This document shows, one piece after another, positions 1-6,027 of a stretch of DNA of 18,171 bases. The notes beneath the pieces are model-generated. The model saw nothing but the letters and a program-made list of their open reading frames with translations, was not told the DNA's origin and did no database searches. The DNA lies in assembly GCA_964356295.1 (NCBI GenBank), contig CAYHHE010000061.1, positions 1-18,171 on the forward strand, written 5' to 3'. Both the position numbers and the translations under genes were made by a program. Positions within the stretch are counted from its first letter, which is position 1. Every line of letters starts with the position of its first letter. This DNA comes from CAVQGZ01 sp964356295 (lineage in GTDB: Bacteria > Actinomycetota > Actinomycetes > Jiangellales > Jiangellaceae).

Positions 1-191
1 TCGAGCAGCTGCTTGATCATCGTGCCGATCCGCATCACCTTGGCCGGCTGCTCGACCAGGTCCGTGATCGAGCGCCTCTCGCCGGCGTCGTCCTCGGACG
101 GTCCTTCGGCGGCCATCTCACCCGGCCCGACGACGACCACGCGCGACCCCGACTCATGGCCTCTGGTTCCGGACGACTGCTCCTGGCTCAT
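1..191 (-). CDS. bpa: Bacterial proteasome activator Bpa (partial, N-terminal part)
   Basis: Only the first 63 codons are present; the gene runs off the left edge of the window. After a variable acidic N-terminus, residues about 46-63 read LVEQPAKVMRIGTMIKQLL, which from memory matches the start of the conserved helical core of mycobacterial Bpa (DUF2587). In that family the protein forms a ring that docks on the 20S proteasome through a C-terminal motif and opens the gate without ATP, feeding unfolded substrates. The C-terminal motif lies outside the window. I chose the ATG at 191 because GGAGAGG (201-207) lies 9 nt upstream of it; the in-frame ATG at 200 touches that site and is less likely. 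The gene follows the potassium channel by about 47 bp on the same strand and may be co-transcribed. Family assignment is firm; proteasome genes themselves are not in view. Confidence 0.9.
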   Translation of the reverse strand, partial: MSQEQSSGTRGHESGSRVVVVGPGEMAAEGPSEDDAGERRSITDLVEQPAKVMRIGTMIKQLL

Positions 192-238
192 ACGACCCAT
201 CCTCTCCAAGCGCGTCCGGCGCCACAAACCCAACGGGC

Positions 239-1309
239 CTACTCGTCCGCACTGACCTTCTTGGCCCAGGGCACCTCTTCGGCGGGGCGCACCACGACGA
301 TACGGTCCTCGCGAACCAGGTGACCCACGGCCGGCGAGTAGTACGGCACCACCTCATCATCCCGCACGATGGCGAGCACCGGCTCGTGGAGCTGCCACGG
401 GGTGAGCCCCTCCTCACGCGGGAGCACCCGGCGCTCGGCCACTTCCAGGCCTTCGCCCGAGGACAGCAGGTCCTCCAGAACCCCCGAGAGGGTGGGGTTG
501 ACGGCCGCGAGCCCGAGCAGACGTCCTACCGAGTCCGAGGACGTGATGACCGAGTCGGCGCCGCTGTGCCGCAGGATTCCCGCATTCTCCTCTTCGCGGA
601 CTGTTGCGATGATCGTGGCGTTCGGGTTGAGGCTGCGGGCGGTCAGCGTGACGAGCACCGCGGTGTCGTCCCGCTCGGGCGAGACGACCACCTTGGCGGC
701 CCGGTCGACCTGGGCCCGACGCTGGACGTCCGAACGTGTGGCGTCGCCGATGACCCCCACGAGGCCGTTCTCGGTGGCCTCGGCCACGGTGGAGGCGATC
801 GGGTCGATCACCACCACCTGCGATGGAAGCACGTCGTTGGCCAGCAGCGTGTTGACCGCGCTGCGCCCCTTGACCCCGTAGCCGATCACGACGATGTGAT
901 TCTCCACGCTCCTCCTCCATCGGTCCTGCCGCCAGGCCTCACGGCTGCGGAATGTGAGGGCTTCCAGGGTCGTGCCGACCAGGACGATGAGGAACAAGAT
1001 CCGTAGCGGCGTGATGACGAAGACGTTGATCAGTCGCGCGCCGTCGGTCACCGGGGTGATGTCCCCGTACCCGGTCGTCGACAGGGTGACCGTCGAGTAG
1101 TACAAGGCGTCGAGCAGGCTGACCTCGCCGTCGGCGTTGTCGTTGTACCCGTTGCGGTCCAAGTAGACGATGGCGACCACGGCCGCGAGCACGACGAGAG
1201 CGATCCCCACCCGCATCCCGATGGCCCGGACCGCACTGAACCGCCGCCGCCCGAGCAAGATGGTGCCGGACATAGGCTCCGGTTCCGGCAGCGGAAGGTG
1301 CGTGCTCAC
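239..1309 (-). CDS. Two-TM potassium channel with cytoplasmic RCK (TrkA-N) domain
   Basis: The protein has 356 residues. TM1 is at about 32-50, a pore helix and the K+ selectivity filter TTGYGD at 78-83, and TM2 at about 92-118. A Rossmann-type RCK/TrkA-N domain follows from about 138, with GYGVKGR as the nucleotide-binding glycine loop and an acidic residue (VVVID, D169) at the end of the second strand. The C-terminal 80 residues (from about 275) resemble a small TrkA-C-like lobe. This is the domain order of MthK-type ligand-gated potassium channels of the plasma membrane. The start is GTG at 1309 with AGGACGG 5 nt upstream; a later ATG at 1273 would also keep all domains. It is divergent from the reductase at 1378. 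Ion selectivity follows from the filter; the gating ligand cannot be read from sequence. Confidence 0.93.
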   Translation of the reverse strand: MSTHLPLPEPEPMSGTILLGRRRFSAVRAIGMRVGIALVVLAAVVAIVYLDRNGYNDNADGEVSLLDALYYSTVTLSTTGYGDITPVTDGARLINVFVITPLRILFLIVLVGTTLEALTFRSREAWRQDRWRRSVENHIVVIGYGVKGRSAVNTLLANDVLPSQVVVIDPIASTVAEATENGLVGVIGDATRSDVQRRAQVDRAAKVVVSPERDDTAVLVTLTARSLNPNATIIATVREEENAGILRHSGADSVITSSDSVGRLLGLAAVNPTLSGVLEDLLSSGEGLEVAERRVLPREEGLTPWQLHEPVLAIVRDDEVVPYYSPAVGHLVREDRIVVVRPAEEVPWAKKVSADE

Positions 1310-1326
1310 CGGGGCCGTCCTGCCAC

Positions 1327-1352
1327 GACGACCGCCGAGGGACGGCGGCGTC
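1327..1352. repeat. Imperfect inverted repeat in the divergent channel/reductase intergenic region
   Basis: GACG-A-CCGCCG (1327-1337) can pair with CGGCGGCGTC (1343-1352), leaving A1331 as a bulge and a 5-nt loop. It sits in the 68 bp between two divergent start codons, so it could be an operator or a 5'-UTR hairpin. In GC-rich DNA such pairings are common, so the role is uncertain. Confidence 0.3.
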
Positions 1353-1377
1353 GGAGGTCGAGCATGAGAGGAAGGGT

Positions 1378-2142
1378 ATGGACACCAGTACCCCTCGGGT
1401 AGCGATGGTGACGGGCGCGGCGCGCGGAATCGGTGCCGCGACTGCGGTCAGACTCTCCCAGGACGGCGCCGCGGTGGCAGTGTGCGATCTGTCCGCGGAC
1501 GGATGCGCAGACACCGTACGGGCCGTGCAGGACGTGGGCGGGAGAGCCATGGCCGTCGGCATGGACGTCTCCGACCGCGCCCAGGTTGAGTCCGGCGTGG
1601 CTGCGATCGTCGACGAGCTCGGCCGGCTGGACATCCTGGTGAACAACGCCGGGCTGATCCGGGACAACCTGCTGTTCAAGATGACCGACGAGGACTGGGA
1701 CCTGGTGCTGAATGTGCACCTCAAGGGGGCCTTCCTGTGCAGCCAGGCGGTCCAGAAGCACATGGTCGAGCAGCGGTACGGCCGCATCGTCAGCCTGTCG
1801 TCCACCGGCGGGGACGGCAACCGTGGCCAGGCCAACTACTCCGCTGCCAAGGCGGGCATCCGCGGCTTCACCAAGACCCTCGCGCTGGAGCTCGGGCCGT
1901 TCGGCATCACCGCGAACGCGGTGGCACCGGGCTTCATCACCTCGGCGATGACCGCGCAGACCGCGGAGCGCATCGGGATGCCGTTCGAGCAGTTCCAGGA
2001 GAGCATCGCCGCCGCCACACCCGTCCGACGGGTCGGCCGCCCGGAGGACGTCGCCGCGGCGATCTCGTTCTTCGCCTCCGAGGAGGCCGGGTACGTCACC
2101 GGCCAGGTGCTCTACGTCGACGGCGGGCTGGGGCGCCTCTAG
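1378..2142 (+). CDS. SDR-family oxidoreductase, FabG-like (3-oxoacyl reductase type)
   Basis: The protein has 254 residues, the usual length of classical short-chain dehydrogenases. It shows the cofactor loop TGAARGIG (12-19), NNAG (89-92), and the catalytic set N112, S141, Y154 and K158 (YSAAK), followed by the PGFI stretch (184-187) that closes over the cofactor. The C-terminal YVDGG motif is also typical of FabG. These proteins reduce beta-keto groups on acyl carriers or other carbonyls with NAD(P)H in the cytoplasm. D37 after the second strand (CDLSA) hints at NAD(H) preference, an inference. ATG at 1378 has the ribosome site GAGGAAGG just upstream. Its TAG overlaps the GTG of the next gene by one base, suggesting coupling with the nitrilase-like enzyme. 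Whether it serves fatty-acid synthesis or another pathway cannot be decided; no acyl-carrier genes are nearby. Confidence 0.9.
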   Translation: MDTSTPRVAMVTGAARGIGAATAVRLSQDGAAVAVCDLSADGCADTVRAVQDVGGRAMAVGMDVSDRAQVESGVAAIVDELGRLDILVNNAGLIRDNLLFKMTDEDWDLVLNVHLKGAFLCSQAVQKHMVEQRYGRIVSLSSTGGDGNRGQANYSAAKAGIRGFTKTLALELGPFGITANAVAPGFITSAMTAQTAERIGMPFEQFQESIAAATPVRRVGRPEDVAAAISFFASEEAGYVTGQVLYVDGGLGRL

Positions 2143-2951
2143 TGCGACTGATGCTGGTTCAGCACACCAGTGGGACAGACCCGGTGGCCAACCGGGGCGA
2201 CATCCCCCGGGTGGTGCGGGCCGGCCTGGACTCCTCCGGGCCGGTCGACCTCGTCGTGCTGCCCGAGGCCAGCCAGGTGGACTTCGGATCCGGACAGATC
2301 CCGCTCGGGCCGCTGGCCGAACCGCTGGACGGGCCGTTCGTCCAGATGCTCACCGACGTTGCTGTCGAGGCGGGCGCCGTGGTGGTCGCCGGCATGTTCG
2401 AGGCCACCGACACAGACCGCCCCTTCAACACCTTGGTGGCCCTCGACCCGGACGGGCAGCTGGTGGCTGCTTACCGCAAGGTCCACCTCTATGACGCCTT
2501 CGGCTACCGCGAGTCCGACCTGCTGTCGGCGGGGGAGCCTGCGGCGGTCACGCTGCGGGTGCCGTCGGCGGGTTCTCAGCCGATGACGGTCGGCCTGCAG
2601 ACCTGCTACGACCTGCGCTTCCCCGAGCAGTCCCGGGCGCTCGTCGACGCCGGAGCCGACCTGCTCGTCATACCCTCGGCGTGGCTGCGCGGCCCGGGCA
2701 AGGAGCACCACTGGGCCACCCTGCTGGCTGCCCGAGCCATCGAGAACACCGTGCACGTCGCCGGGGCGGCCAAGGCCGGCCAGCGGTACTGCGGGTTGAG
2801 CCGCCTGGTGGACCCGATGGGGGAGGTGCTCGCCGGTCTCGGCGACCTCGACGGCGCCACGACGGGGCAGGTCGACCCGTCACGGACCGCCCAGGTGCGC
2901 CAGATCAATCCGTCGCTGGCGAACCGGCGGTGGCGGGTCGTTCCGGGCTAG
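2142..2951 (+). CDS. Carbon-nitrogen hydrolase (nitrilase superfamily amidohydrolase)
   Basis: The protein has 269 residues. The catalytic triad of the superfamily is visible: E42 (LPEAS), K113 (YRKVHLYDAF) and C155 (QTCYDLRFPE). The length, the KVHLYDAFGYRES stretch and the CYDLRFPE signature place it in the Nit/omega-amidase-like branch that hydrolyses small amides such as deaminated glutathione or alpha-ketoglutaramate; exact substrate is unknown. The GTG start overlaps the preceding TAG (TAGTG), indicating translational coupling; ATG at 2151 is an alternative. Longer upstream readings of this frame would lie entirely inside the reductase and are not credible. The stop codon shares the palindrome CTAG with the stop of the convergent kinase gene, so the two genes overlap by 4 bp tail to tail. 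Confidence 0.88.
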   Translation: MRLMLVQHTSGTDPVANRGDIPRVVRAGLDSSGPVDLVVLPEASQVDFGSGQIPLGPLAEPLDGPFVQMLTDVAVEAGAVVVAGMFEATDTDRPFNTLVALDPDGQLVAAYRKVHLYDAFGYRESDLLSAGEPAAVTLRVPSAGSQPMTVGLQTCYDLRFPEQSRALVDAGADLLVIPSAWLRGPGKEHHWATLLAARAIENTVHVAGAAKAGQRYCGLSRLVDPMGEVLAGLGDLDGATTGQVDPSRTAQVRQINPSLANRRWRVVPG

Positions 2952-3763
2952 CCAGGCCCGGCTGTCGCGGGGACGGTTCGGGATGCGCGCACGCCGTCCC
3001 GGCCGTCCTGCCACGCGGCCGTGTCCTCCCAGAGGCGGATCCCTCCGATCAGGCCGGCCTCGTTGCTCACCAGGGTGGCCCACTCCTCGACCGGCCGGGT
3101 CAGGTGCCGGGCTCCTCCACCGCCGAGGTAGCACCGGTCCCAGTAGTAGACCGCGTGCAGCGTGCGCAGGGCGCGGCGCACCCGAGTGGTCCACCGCCGG
3201 TCGCCGATCTGCTTGCGGACGTGGTGCCCGAGCGCCTGGTCGAAGGTCCGGCCCTTGGTGAAGGGAGCCGCCGACACCTCGATCTTGGGCAGCAGCATCC
3301 CGTCGGAGTAGTGCGCGAACCCGAGCCCGGTTCCCAGGGTGAGCATCACCTCGTACCCGCTGCCGGTGATGACGGCCAGGCCGGCCATCTCGGCATCGTT
3401 GACCACGAGGGTTGGACGCTGGAACGTCTCGCGCAGCAAGGCCTGGATGTCCATGTCCTCCCAGAGCCGCACGAGGTCGGGGCGAACCGGCGTGAAGGGC
3501 CCGGCCTCGGTGACGTAGTGCGGTGTCCACCGCACCACACCGCCTCGCAGGAGGCCCGGCATGCCGACCGACACCCGGTCGAACCGCGTCCCGGTAGCCG
3601 CCGCGATCGCGTGCAGCGCTTGCGCGAGCTTCTCGGGCGGGCAGGGGTAGGGAGTGCGCAGGCGGATCCGCGGCGTGACCGGGACACCGGCGGCATCGAG
3701 CACCCGACACTTCAGACCGGTGCCGCCGCAGTCGACGCTGAGCGTCAGCGGTCCGTGGGCCAC
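2948..3763 (-). CDS. ROK-family sugar kinase, polyphosphate-glucokinase-like
   Basis: The protein has 271 residues, close to actinobacterial polyphosphate/ATP glucokinases. It carries the phosphate-1 loop DCGGTGLK (11-18), the catalytic-base motif ND at 122-123 (VVNDAEMAGLA), the second phosphate loop GTGLG (144-148) and a glycine-rich GGGGARH stretch near 214-220. The zinc-binding Cys cluster of many ROK repressors and kinases is absent, as in polyphosphate glucokinases. The expected reaction is glucose to glucose-6-phosphate in the cytoplasm, which would suit the trehalose genes 1 kb away, but sugar and phosphate donor are inferred only from family resemblance, and the loops differ somewhat from canonical PpgK (DIGGSG). 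GTG at 3763 has no ribosome site but a promoter-like TAGGTT six bases upstream, suggesting a leaderless mRNA. Confidence 0.8.
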   Translation of the reverse strand: MAHGPLTLSVDCGGTGLKCRVLDAAGVPVTPRIRLRTPYPCPPEKLAQALHAIAAATGTRFDRVSVGMPGLLRGGVVRWTPHYVTEAGPFTPVRPDLVRLWEDMDIQALLRETFQRPTLVVNDAEMAGLAVITGSGYEVMLTLGTGLGFAHYSDGMLLPKIEVSAAPFTKGRTFDQALGHHVRKQIGDRRWTTRVRRALRTLHAVYYWDRCYLGGGGARHLTRPVEEWATLVSNEAGLIGGIRLWEDTAAWQDGRDGVRASRTVPATAGPG

Positions 3764-3769
3764 GCGGGC

Positions 3770-3798
3770 AACCTAACCTTGATCGACGCGACGGTCAG
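3770..3798 (-). promoter_or_regulatory. Promoter of the ROK kinase gene, leaderless type
   Basis: On the minus strand CTGACC (3793-3798) and TAGGTT (3770-3775) are separated by 17 bp and resemble -35 TTGACA and -10 TANNNT hexamers. The GTG start follows the -10 by only 6 bp, so transcription would begin at or next to the start codon. The -35 overlaps the stop codon of the small upstream ORF. Confidence 0.5.
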
Positions 3799-3944
3799 TC
3801 GTCCCCGCCGGTCTCGGACTCGACGGCGTTGGAGGACGAACCGGCAAGCGATCCCTCGAAGTCCGCGGTGGCCTGTCGGAGAGCCTCACGCCGGGCACGC
3901 CACGGCTCCACCACGTCCTCACCGGCGCCTATCGGTTCGGTCAT
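3795..3944 (-). CDS. Small acidic protein, 49 aa, unknown function
   Basis: ATG at 3944 is preceded by AGGACGG four bases upstream, the same ribosome site seen before the channel gene. The 49-residue product starts MTEPIGAGED, has a short basic/amphipathic stretch (WRARREALRQATADFEG, about 15-31) and ends in an acidic Ser/Glu/Asp-rich tail. Third codon positions are mostly G or C. It sits 31 bp upstream of the ROK kinase on the same strand, and its stop codon overlaps the likely kinase -35 box. I do not recognise the family; it has no TM segment, no signal peptide and no Cys. It may be a real conserved micro-protein or a chance ORF. Confidence 0.45.
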   Translation of the reverse strand: MTEPIGAGEDVVEPWRARREALRQATADFEGSLAGSSSNAVESETGGDD

Positions 3945-3958
3945 GCGCCCGTCCTACC

Positions 3959-3976
3959 GCAGTGTCTGGCAGTGTC
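3959..3976. repeat. Direct repeat GCAGTGTC x2, 10-bp phase
   Basis: GCAGTGTC occurs at 3959-3966 and 3969-3976, one helical turn apart, in the 114-bp divergent region between the 49-aa ORF and the four-TM protein. Such phasing suits a transcription-factor site, but two short copies can arise by chance. Confidence 0.25.
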
Positions 3977-4058
3977 AAGGGCCAGCAGAGCCGGGACATC
4001 GGACAACCCGTGTGGTTCGAGATGCGATCTGCCGCCCGGTGCAGCACAGTCGGCCCTC

Positions 4059-4748
4059 ATGCACCGCTCCTCACCCACCCCTGGCGCCGGACTGCGCGCG
4101 GTCGCCGGCCTGGCCGCATCTCGACCGGCCCGGGTCGTCGCGGCCGCTTGGCTGCTCACCGTCGGACCCATGGCCGCGCTGGCCTACCTCACGACCGTCG
4201 GGTCGGTGGGCGCGACCGGCCCGGTCGGCGGCGCCGTGTTCATCACCGGCCTGTGCCTGGTGGCGACGGTGGCGCGCAACGCCTCCGCCGAGGCGGCACG
4301 GCCGGGCTCGGTACGCCGCGGGTCGCTGCTTCGGGCGGCGGCGTTCGGCGTCACCGTGCACGGCGGTCTGCTCGCGGCCGTCTCGACGTTCAGCGACAGC
4401 GCCGTGGTGGTCGCCGTCTGGGTCGTCCTCGGGGGGGCACTGGTGGTGGCCACCCGCCCAGCGACCCTGGCGTCGTTGGGCGCCGACGCCCCGCCGGCAG
4501 CTCCCGCGGTCGCCACACAGGGCCCTGAGGGGATGAGGACCAACGAGATCCTCAGCGAGCTTCGCTCCGGTGCCGCCCGGGTGCGTGCAGCGTCCGACCC
4601 GGTGGTGACGGCCGAGCTGGCCGAGCGCCGCGGGGTGCTCATCGAGGAGTTGTTGGCTCGCAATCCCGACGCCGTGAACCTGTTGTTCGACCAGACGCCG
4701 GTGCGACCGACGGGCATCCAGAGACCGCAGGGACCCGACGCCGACTGA
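4059..4748 (+). CDS. Four-TM membrane protein of unknown function
   Basis: The product has 229 residues from ATG 4059. Hydrophobic segments lie at about 26-46, 54-72, 90-110 and 114-133, followed by a soluble, charged C-terminal region of about 95 residues. Residues 158-229 (for example TNEILSELRSG and EELLARNPDAVNLLFDQ) look like amphipathic helices, probably cytoplasmic. I recognise no family. The start is uncertain: the frame stays open to a GTG at 3972 and neither has a clear ribosome site, but the hydrophobic segments begin only after 4059. A G7 run lies inside the fourth TM. The gene ends just before tRNA-Ser and stands alone. Confidence 0.65.
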   Translation: MHRSSPTPGAGLRAVAGLAASRPARVVAAAWLLTVGPMAALAYLTTVGSVGATGPVGGAVFITGLCLVATVARNASAEAARPGSVRRGSLLRAAAFGVTVHGGLLAAVSTFSDSAVVVAVWVVLGGALVVATRPATLASLGADAPPAAPAVATQGPEGMRTNEILSELRSGAARVRAASDPVVTAELAERRGVLIEELLARNPDAVNLLFDQTPVRPTGIQRPQGPDAD

Positions 4749-4757
4749 TCCCTGCGG

Positions 4758-4763
4758 CACAAT
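4758..4763 (+). promoter_or_regulatory. Probable -10 element for tRNA-Ser(UGA)
   Basis: CACAAT lies 18 bp before the first tRNA base, in the gap after the membrane-protein stop. It is the only A/T-rich hexamer there; no -35 is evident. Confidence 0.3.
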
Positions 4764-4781
4764 GGTCCTGCTCGTCCCGCG

Positions 4782-4874
4782 GGAGGGCTGCCGGAGTGGC
4801 CGAACGGGGAAGTCTTGAAAACTTCTAGGGCGGGGCCCCCTCCGTCCTCGTGGGTTCGAATCCCACGCCCTCCG
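4782..4874 (+). tRNA. tRNA-Ser (anticodon UGA)
   Basis: The acceptor stem GGAGGGC (4782-4788) pairs with GCCCTCC (4867-4873). The anticodon stem GAAGT/ACTTC encloses CTTGAAA, giving anticodon TGA at 4816-4818. A long variable arm with G/C-rich halves (GGGCGGGG and CCCCTCCGTC region) marks it as class II, and the T-loop TTCGAAT is closed by GTGGG/CCCAC. The discriminator is G and CCA is not encoded. It reads UCN serine codons, mainly UCA. Confidence 0.96.
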
Positions 4875-4885
4875 CTGCGAGCCGG

Positions 4886-6019
4886 TCAGACGGGGCTGGT
4901 GTGCTCGGCCGCCATCCTCGCCACGTCGGCCAGGCTGGCGCGCCGGTGGAAGGCCTTGCGCTGGGCGGTGGCGCCGGTCCCGCGGCCCAGCACCTGCTCG
5001 ACCAGCGCGGCCACGACGGGCCGGTCGCCGACGTCGTCCAACGCGTCTGCGGCGACGTCGAGCAGCGCCTGCACCGCCTCTGCGGCCGGGACGAGCTGCG
5101 CGGTGCCAGGATGCACCAGCCGTCCCGCCAGGCCGTCCCGCGCCGCACGCCAGTGCGCGGTGCGCAGCAGCGCGACCCTTGTTGGCGGGTAGGGGCGGCC
5201 CTGCTCCCAGTCGCGGGCGACCGAGGCGACCAGGGCCCGCGCAAGGCCGCCGACCAGCACCGTGTCGTCCGCGTCGAGGCAGACGTCAGCGGCACGGATC
5301 TCCACCGTCGGATACCGCTCGGAGGGCCGAGCGTCGAAGTAGAGGTTGCCGCGGTCGACGACGGCCCCCGTCTGCAGGAGCGCCTCCACCGACTCCTCGT
5401 ACACCTGCGGGGTGCCGAACGGCTCGGTCGGCCCGGCGGAGGGCCAACGGCCCCAGACCACGCTGCGGTAGCTGGCGTACCCGCTGTCGCGACCCTTCCA
5501 GAACGGCGAGTTCGACGCGATCGCTCGCAGCACCGGCAGGTAGGCCTGCACCCGGTCGACGACGGCGATCGCCTCCTCGCGGGAGGCGACGTCGACGTGC
5601 ACGTGGCACCCGTTGATGAGCTGGTCGCCGGCCAGCTGGCGAAACGTCGACAGCAGGGACAGGTACCGCGCGTCCGCAGAGACCGTGGGGGTGGCCGGGA
5701 TCGGGCTGGTGCCGACCGCCGCCACCCGCAGGCCGTCGGCTCGGGCGGCCCGCATGGCCACCAGACGGTGGGCGCGCACCTGCTCGGACAGCTCCGCCAG
5801 CGTCCGGCACGGGCGGGTTCCCACCTCCACCTGCTGGCGCATGAACTCCCCGTGCAGGCCGCTCCCGTCCGTGGCTGCAGCGGTCCCGGGGCCCTCGCCT
5901 CCGGACGGGGTCTGCGCCCGGACCCGGCTCACCAGGCGTGGCCCGGCCTGGACGGGGGCACCGCTTGCGGAGTCGATGACCAGCAGCTCCTCCTCGACAC
6001 CGACAGCCCGAGCAGGCAC
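4886..6019 (-). CDS. Carboxylate-amine ligase of the GCS2/YbdK family
   Basis: The protein has 377 residues, close to E. coli YbdK. It shows the family motifs GVEEEL (7-12), GEFMRQQVE (57-65), GCHVHVDV (137-144) and NSPFWKG (170-176); the acidic and histidine residues bind ATP-Mg and glutamate in glutamate-cysteine ligases of this type. The expected chemistry is ATP-dependent amide formation at a glutamate-like carboxylate, for example gamma-glutamylcysteine, in the cytoplasm; YbdK itself is only weakly active, so the true substrate is open. GTG at 6019 follows the GH65 stop by 8 bp, and its ribosome site GAGGTGG overlaps that stop, so it is the last gene of the HAD-GH65-ligase unit. A role tied to trehalose or stress thiols is inference. 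EgtA-like ligases are another possibility. Confidence 0.85.
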   Translation of the reverse strand: MPARAVGVEEELLVIDSASGAPVQAGPRLVSRVRAQTPSGGEGPGTAAATDGSGLHGEFMRQQVEVGTRPCRTLAELSEQVRAHRLVAMRAARADGLRVAAVGTSPIPATPTVSADARYLSLLSTFRQLAGDQLINGCHVHVDVASREEAIAVVDRVQAYLPVLRAIASNSPFWKGRDSGYASYRSVVWGRWPSAGPTEPFGTPQVYEESVEALLQTGAVVDRGNLYFDARPSERYPTVEIRAADVCLDADDTVLVGGLARALVASVARDWEQGRPYPPTRVALLRTAHWRAARDGLAGRLVHPGTAQLVPAAEAVQALLDVAADALDDVGDRPVVAALVEQVLGRGTGATAQRKAFHRRASLADVARMAAEHTSPV

Positions 6020-6027
6020 GCCCCACC

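Noticed and set aside
13..255. Plus-strand ORF at the left edge
   Set aside because: It is antisense to the proteasome activator start, whose conserved motif is clear.
239..1309. Proteasome activator and potassium channel as a functional pair
   Set aside because: Same strand and close spacing only; no overlap or known link, so adjacency alone was not scored as a finding.
2681..4528. Long plus-strand open frame of about 615 codons spanning the nitrilase and kinase genes
   Set aside because: It runs antisense or out of phase to recognisable genes, is rich in Arg/Pro/Gly and shows no domain; high-GC DNA leaves such frames open.
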